Assembly: GCF_003182355.1 (NCBI RefSeq)
Contig: NZ_QGTW01000001.1
Location: 620,001 to 684,000 of the forward strand
DNA from: Cytobacillus oceanisediminis
GTDB lineage: Bacteria > Bacillota > Bacilli > Bacillales > Cytobacillaceae
DNA: 64,000 bases
Reading direction: 5' to 3'
Below, piece after piece: positions 60,531 through 64,000 of this stretch. The translations under genes were made by a program, and so were the position numbers. The notes under the pieces are model-generated. The model searched no databases and was not told where the DNA came from. It was given only the letters and a program-made list of their open reading frames with translations. Position 1 is the first letter of the stretch; every line of letters starts with the position of its first letter.

Positions 60531-61448
60531 TTATTTCGTTTTGTTATTGAAGCTAACGGCAATTTGTGATCCTACTTTAGCATTGTGCTTTACTAATTCG
60601 ATATTGGCATCAAGGCTTTTGCCGTTTGTTAATTCTTTAATTTTACCTAGCAAGAATGGTGTGCTATCTTTACCAATAATATGTTTTTCTTCTGCTTCTT
60701 TAACTGCTTGATCGATAATTCCATTGATATAGTCTTCATCCATCGCATGTTCTTCAGGAATCGGGTTGGCGATTACTGCTCCACCCTTAAGGGTTAATTC
60801 CCATTTCGTTTTTAATGTCTCTGCAATGACATCAATGGAATCAGTAGAGAAGTTTAATTTATGTTCACTATTTCTAGTATAGAATGCTGGGAGGTACTCC
60901 GTTTCATATCCAATTACAGGTACCCCTTTTGTTTCAAGGTATTCTAGTGTAAGAGCCAGATCCAGGATTGATTTAGCACCTGCACAAATGACAGCTACAT
61001 CCGTTTGAGCTAATTCTTCAAGGTCAGCTGAGATATCCATAGTAGTCTCTGCCCCTTTATGAACCCCGCCAATACCACCTGTTACAAAGATTTTGATATC
61101 TGCCAAATCAGCACAAATCATTGTTGTTGCAACAGTCGTTGCACCTAGTTGTTTTGTAGCAATAATTTGCGCTAAATCACGTCTTGATACTTTAGCAACA
61201 TCGGAACTTTTACCAAATAACTCTAATTCATCATCTGTTAAACCAATTTTAATTTTTCCATCAATGATCGCAATTGTTGCTGGAACAGCACCGTTATCAC
61301 GAACAATTTGTTCAACTTCACGAGCCATTTTTACGTTTTGAGGATAAGGCATACCATGTGAAATAATAGTCGATTCTAATGCTACGATTGCTTTACCTTC
61401 CGTTTTTGCTTGTTGTACCTCTGCAGATAATTCAATGTATTGTTTCAT
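60531..61448 (-). CDS. psuG: Pseudouridine-5'-phosphate glycosidase
   Basis: 305 residues. ALESTIISHGMPYPQNVKMA, GAVPATIAIIDGKIKIGLTD, VSRRDLAQIIATKQLGATTV (catalytic Lys region), FVTGGIGGVHKGAETTMDIS and VIGYETEYLPAFYTRNS are diagnostic of PsuG/YeiN. Cleaves the C-glycosidic bond of pseudouridine 5'-phosphate to uracil and ribose 5-phosphate. It starts directly after the kinase gene (no gap), giving the classic psuK-psuG pair. Confidence 0.94.
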   Translation of the reverse strand: MKQYIELSAEVQQAKTEGKAIVALESTIISHGMPYPQNVKMAREVEQIVRDNGAVPATIAIIDGKIKIGLTDDELELFGKSSDVAKVSRRDLAQIIATKQLGATTVATTMICADLADIKIFVTGGIGGVHKGAETTMDISADLEELAQTDVAVICAGAKSILDLALTLEYLETKGVPVIGYETEYLPAFYTRNSEHKLNFSTDSIDVIAETLKTKWELTLKGGAVIANPIPEEHAMDEDYINGIIDQAVKEAEEKHIIGKDSTPFLLGKIKELTNGKSLDANIELVKHNAKVGSQIAVSFNNKTK

Positions 61449-62555
61449 TTAAATTTCCTCCATATCTAACATAAATTGTTTTTGAGATAATTCTTGTCTA
61501 ACTGTATATTTTGACATAATTGTTTTGTGTGCATTGACCAATCCGGATTTGATAATGTAGTCCATTTCTTTCTTTTGCAGCCAGGAATAAATAACTCCTG
61601 CACAAAATGAATCTCCTGCACCTGTAACATCCACAACCATTGGTGTTTCGATAGCTGGGAAATAATGAATCTTTCCATTTTCAACTCCCGCCATTACACC
61701 TTTTGCTCCACTGGTCACAATAACATTTTGTACACCTAACTCTAACCACTTCTTAACTGAATTTTCCCAATCTTCCTTATCATTGATTTTCATGTTCATA
61801 AACGTTTCTGTTTCATCTTTATTTACGATGAGCCAGCTCACTGCATTCAGCGTTTTTGGAAGCCTGTTCATTTTTGGCGCCGAGACAGGGATAATGACTA
61901 ATGGAATATGATGTTTAGATGTGAAAGAACAGAGAAAATCAATCGTTTCACTTGGACAGTTCAAATCCGCTACGATACATTTAGCTCTTCTAAGAATATT
62001 GCTGTTTTTGATCAACAGCTCAGGTGTAATATTTTCATAAACATCCATGTCTGCTAATGCGACTGATAAATCCCCATTTTTATCTAAAACGGCTGTATAG
62101 GAACCTGTTGACGAATGTTCAAATTGAGCGACATGCTCCAAATTCATAAAAGGGGATGATAAATCATAAATCTCTTCCCATTCTGAATCGTTGCCTCTTG
62201 CTGATAATAAGATTACTTCCTCACCTAATCTTCCTAAGTTTTCCGCAATATTTCTTGCTACTCCTCCTACCGATGTAGAAGATTTGACTGGATTAGACGT
62301 TTCATGAGTAATTTCATATTTCGCATAGAATTTTCGATCGACGTTAGCTCCGCCAATGCAAATAATAGGATTTGTTTCATTTAAAACATAAGCCTTGCCT
62401 AAAACATATTCTTTCTTGATTAATCCAGAAATAATATTCGCAACGGACGACATTGATTCTCCTACTATTTCAGATAATTCCTGCTGCGAAATAAATGGAT
62501 TTTCTCTAATCATATCTAATATTAATTTTTCATTTTCATTCATTTCATCAGTCAT
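61449..62555 (-). CDS. psuK: PfkB-family pseudouridine kinase with N-terminal helix-turn-helix
   Basis: 368 residues. Residues 1-60 form a winged helix (NEKLILDMIRENPFISQQEL, SEIVGESMSSVANIISGLIK). Residues 65-360 form a PfkB kinase: CIGGANVDRKFYAKYEI, SVGGVARNIAENLGRLGEEV and VVDVTGAGDSFCAGVIYSWL with the catalytic Asp. PsuK phosphorylates pseudouridine for PsuG. The fused DNA-binding domain suggests the kinase also regulates its own operon, whose promoter carries two palindromes. SD GGGGGG before the ATG. Confidence 0.88.
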   Translation of the reverse strand: MTDEMNENEKLILDMIRENPFISQQELSEIVGESMSSVANIISGLIKKEYVLGKAYVLNETNPIICIGGANVDRKFYAKYEITHETSNPVKSSTSVGGVARNIAENLGRLGEEVILLSARGNDSEWEEIYDLSSPFMNLEHVAQFEHSSTGSYTAVLDKNGDLSVALADMDVYENITPELLIKNSNILRRAKCIVADLNCPSETIDFLCSFTSKHHIPLVIIPVSAPKMNRLPKTLNAVSWLIVNKDETETFMNMKINDKEDWENSVKKWLELGVQNVIVTSGAKGVMAGVENGKIHYFPAIETPMVVDVTGAGDSFCAGVIYSWLQKKEMDYIIKSGLVNAHKTIMSKYTVRQELSQKQFMLDMEEI

Positions 62556-62573
62556 TTTATACCCCCCCTTTCA

Positions 62574-62632
62574 AAACAAATGTTTATTGGTTGAACATAT
62601 GTTTAGTATACGGTTTCATTTTAGATTGTCAA
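62574..62632 (-). promoter_or_regulatory. Sigma-A promoter and paired operators of the pseudouridine operon
   Basis: TTGACA (62627-62632), 16-bp spacer and TATACT (62605-62610) on the minus strand. Directly downstream lie two near-palindromes, AAACATATGTTC (62593-62604) and AAACATTTGTTT (62574-62585), with centres 19 bp apart, about two helical turns. This fits a dimeric repressor pair blocking elongation or clearance. Confidence 0.65.
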
Positions 62633-62766
62633 TAGTGCTTTAATTAAAAATTAACTATTTCTTCTTTTATTTTCTCTTTATTTTTTAAAAATAATTAAAT
62701 AAAAAAGAAGATCACCAAAGCTTTGTATTTTGAAAAGGGGCAACTAGTAAGCGTGAAATGCAAACA

Positions 62767-63726
62767 TTAACTAATATGTTTTTTTAATTCACCTGGCATA
62801 TTAGATTGATTTTTTGCATTATGTTTTGAAATTTTATTTTTTCTTAACAATCCATTTCTATCTAGCATGGCTGGTAAACTCATTCCGAGAATAATCGTTA
62901 CGATACCAACTATTTGAAGAGCAGTAACCGTTTCACTTAATAAGATGACTGATACCATTACCGCGATTGGCAATTCAATCGCACTCAATATCGATGACAT
63001 ACCTAAACCAACTTTAGGAACTGCGATCGTGAATAGGAAGACCGGTATGATCATGCCAAATAACCCCAATGCCAAACCATATATCCATAGTCCTTCGTTG
63101 AACAAAGTCCCATTCCAAATAATTTCCGGCGACTGAAACACTGCCGACATCATAAAAGCAAAGAAAGAAATCAATACTAACCGGTTAGAAGTTGTCATAC
63201 TTGCAGTTGCCCTTCCATTAACAAATAAAAATAGGGAATAACAAAGAGCTGCTGCTAACCCCCATAACCACCCTTGAAAAGGTATTTGAGATAAACCAAC
63301 ATCAATTAAACCAGCTGCTGGTATTGTTCCTGCTACCAATATGATTAAAGATATTAATTCAATTCGACTTGGAAATTGGCGTTTTGTTATACAAGAAATC
63401 AACATGCCTATCCATGTAAATTGAAACAGCAGGACAACTGCCAAAGAAGCAGGCAAATAGTTTAATGAACGACCATATAAAATATTTGTTAACCCTGTTA
63501 AAACGCCAGCAAAAATAAGAATTTTTACTCCATTAAGGCTTAATTTTGTTCTGTTTGTAAGCAGGAAAATACCAACAGCGATGCAAAAGCCGATAAAAAA
63601 TTGACTTGTCACTGCTTCTGAGACCGAAAAACCACTGCGCATTGCCAGTTTTATGATGGTTGAAACTACACCATAACTACTAGCTGCTATCACTACCAAC
63701 AGGGGATAAAGATATATCCTCATCAT
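62767..63726 (-). CDS. DMT-superfamily transporter (EamA domain)
   Basis: 319 residues with ten membrane helices in two EamA repeats: first SSYGVVSTIIKLAMRSGFSV and NILYGRSLNYLPASLAVVLL; second LWGLAAALCYSLFLFVNGRA and MIIPVFLFTIAVPKVGLGMS. C-terminal basic tail about 30 residues. Family members export metabolites or amino acids. GAGGAGG before the ATG. No regulator nearby; substrate unknown. Separated from the pseudouridine operon by about 210 bp holding that operon's promoter. Confidence 0.85.
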   Translation of the reverse strand: MMRIYLYPLLVVIAASSYGVVSTIIKLAMRSGFSVSEAVTSQFFIGFCIAVGIFLLTNRTKLSLNGVKILIFAGVLTGLTNILYGRSLNYLPASLAVVLLFQFTWIGMLISCITKRQFPSRIELISLIILVAGTIPAAGLIDVGLSQIPFQGWLWGLAAALCYSLFLFVNGRATASMTTSNRLVLISFFAFMMSAVFQSPEIIWNGTLFNEGLWIYGLALGLFGMIIPVFLFTIAVPKVGLGMSSILSAIELPIAVMVSVILLSETVTALQIVGIVTIILGMSLPAMLDRNGLLRKNKISKHNAKNQSNMPGELKKHIS

Positions 63727-64000
63727 TCTACTTCCTCCTCGTACAATTTTTTATAGAATTGAATTTGATTATGATTTTAAAAATTTCAAAAAAAATCATA
63801 ATCTCCAATATAAATTACCGATAGACTTTTTTGCAATCTATTTTTTAGTTATAATGGATTGACTAAATCAACCGTCCAGATCATTTAGCTCATGTATTTT
63901 TTATCTTTTGCCAGTAACAAAAAGGTTGTCCGGTTAAGCCATTTTGTTATAAAGATAGCCGAGAAATAATCTATTAAAATCGGGTTTAACACTTAAGTAT
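63727..64000. other. AT-rich sequence at the window end, no gene seen
   Basis: Contains the leader of the DMT transporter gene. No open frame of note and no clear terminator before the edge. Confidence 0.5.

Noticed and set aside
1..64000. tRNA, rRNA, CRISPR array, prophage structural genes, complete insertion sequence
   Set aside because: I looked for cloverleaf-like segments, regularly spaced repeats, capsid or transposase motifs and found none that I could support.

Overview
The window looks like chromosome of a low-GC, spore-forming Bacillaceae bacterium. The reasons are Shine-Dalgarno sites of the AGGAGG type, many GTG/TTG starts, two complete gerA-gerC-gerB germinant-receptor operons, DUF3231, cupin and LysM genes of the type found in spore formers, and small dispersed GC-rich repeats typical of Bacillus-like genomes. 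No tRNA, rRNA or CRISPR array is visible.

Layout. 1-3.2 kb: a minus-strand acyl-CoA operon (TetR, acyl-CoA ligase, MaoC hydratase, and a KAS III-like synthase cut by the window edge). 3.3-8.8 kb: an accessory, decaying stretch with five copies of two dispersed repeat families, an Ltp-type superinfection-exclusion-like membrane protein, a 46-residue CxxC miniprotein, a structured intergenic element with nested inverted repeats, an unknown 414-residue protein behind an HNH nuclease gene broken by two in-frame stops, and a frameshifted cupin gene. 8.8-26.3 kb: a large catabolic region on the minus strand. It holds a nitronate monooxygenase-like gene, an acyl-CoA ligase/enoyl-CoA hydratase pair, and a run of twelve co-directional genes: TRAP transporter (DctP, DctQ, DctM), SDR, class II HMG-CoA reductase, 2-oxoacid/acetoin dehydrogenase E1alpha-E1beta-E2-E3 and three MDR dehydrogenases. 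In a Bacillus-like organism an HMG-CoA reductase behind an importer suggests degradation of mevalonate or a related compound rather than isoprenoid synthesis.

26.4-27.6 kb holds three decayed genes. 27.7-29.4 kb holds what I consider the most interesting locus: a two-gene plus-strand operon whose second gene is a UGSC-family selenoprotein. An in-frame TGA (29140-29142) starts a Sec-Gly-Ser-Cys motif and is followed by a SECIS-like hairpin; ordinary gene callers would split it. 29.7-35.3 kb: an ArsR/PEP-mutase-family divergent pair, DUF3231, and an MFS transporter with a TetR regulator and matching palindromes. 35.5-39.2 kb: germinant receptor operon 1. 39.3-41.2 kb: Ohr/OsmC, an AhpD-like protein and an Rrf2 regulator. 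41.7-43.2 kb: a DbpA-type RNA helicase with a short overlapping leader ORF.

44-51.7 kb is a sigma-54 regulon: a PAS-AAA-Fis activator, a CaiB-type CoA-transferase, an HMG-CoA lyase-like enzyme, an MBL hydrolase, and an SSS symporter with a small membrane partner. Three transcription units each have a good -24/-12 promoter (GG-N10-GC) and a cluster of TTGCAACA-like boxes upstream. Together with the HMG-CoA reductase operon this points to two uptake routes that may meet at HMG-CoA. 51.7-55.5 kb: germinant receptor operon 2. 55.9-62.6 kb: a pseudouridine/nucleoside salvage operon (HTH-PfkB kinase, PsuG, NupC-type transporter, two nucleoside hydrolases, ribokinase, plus a nucleoside hydrolase remnant) with a clear sigma-A promoter and paired palindromes. 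The window ends with a DMT-family transporter.
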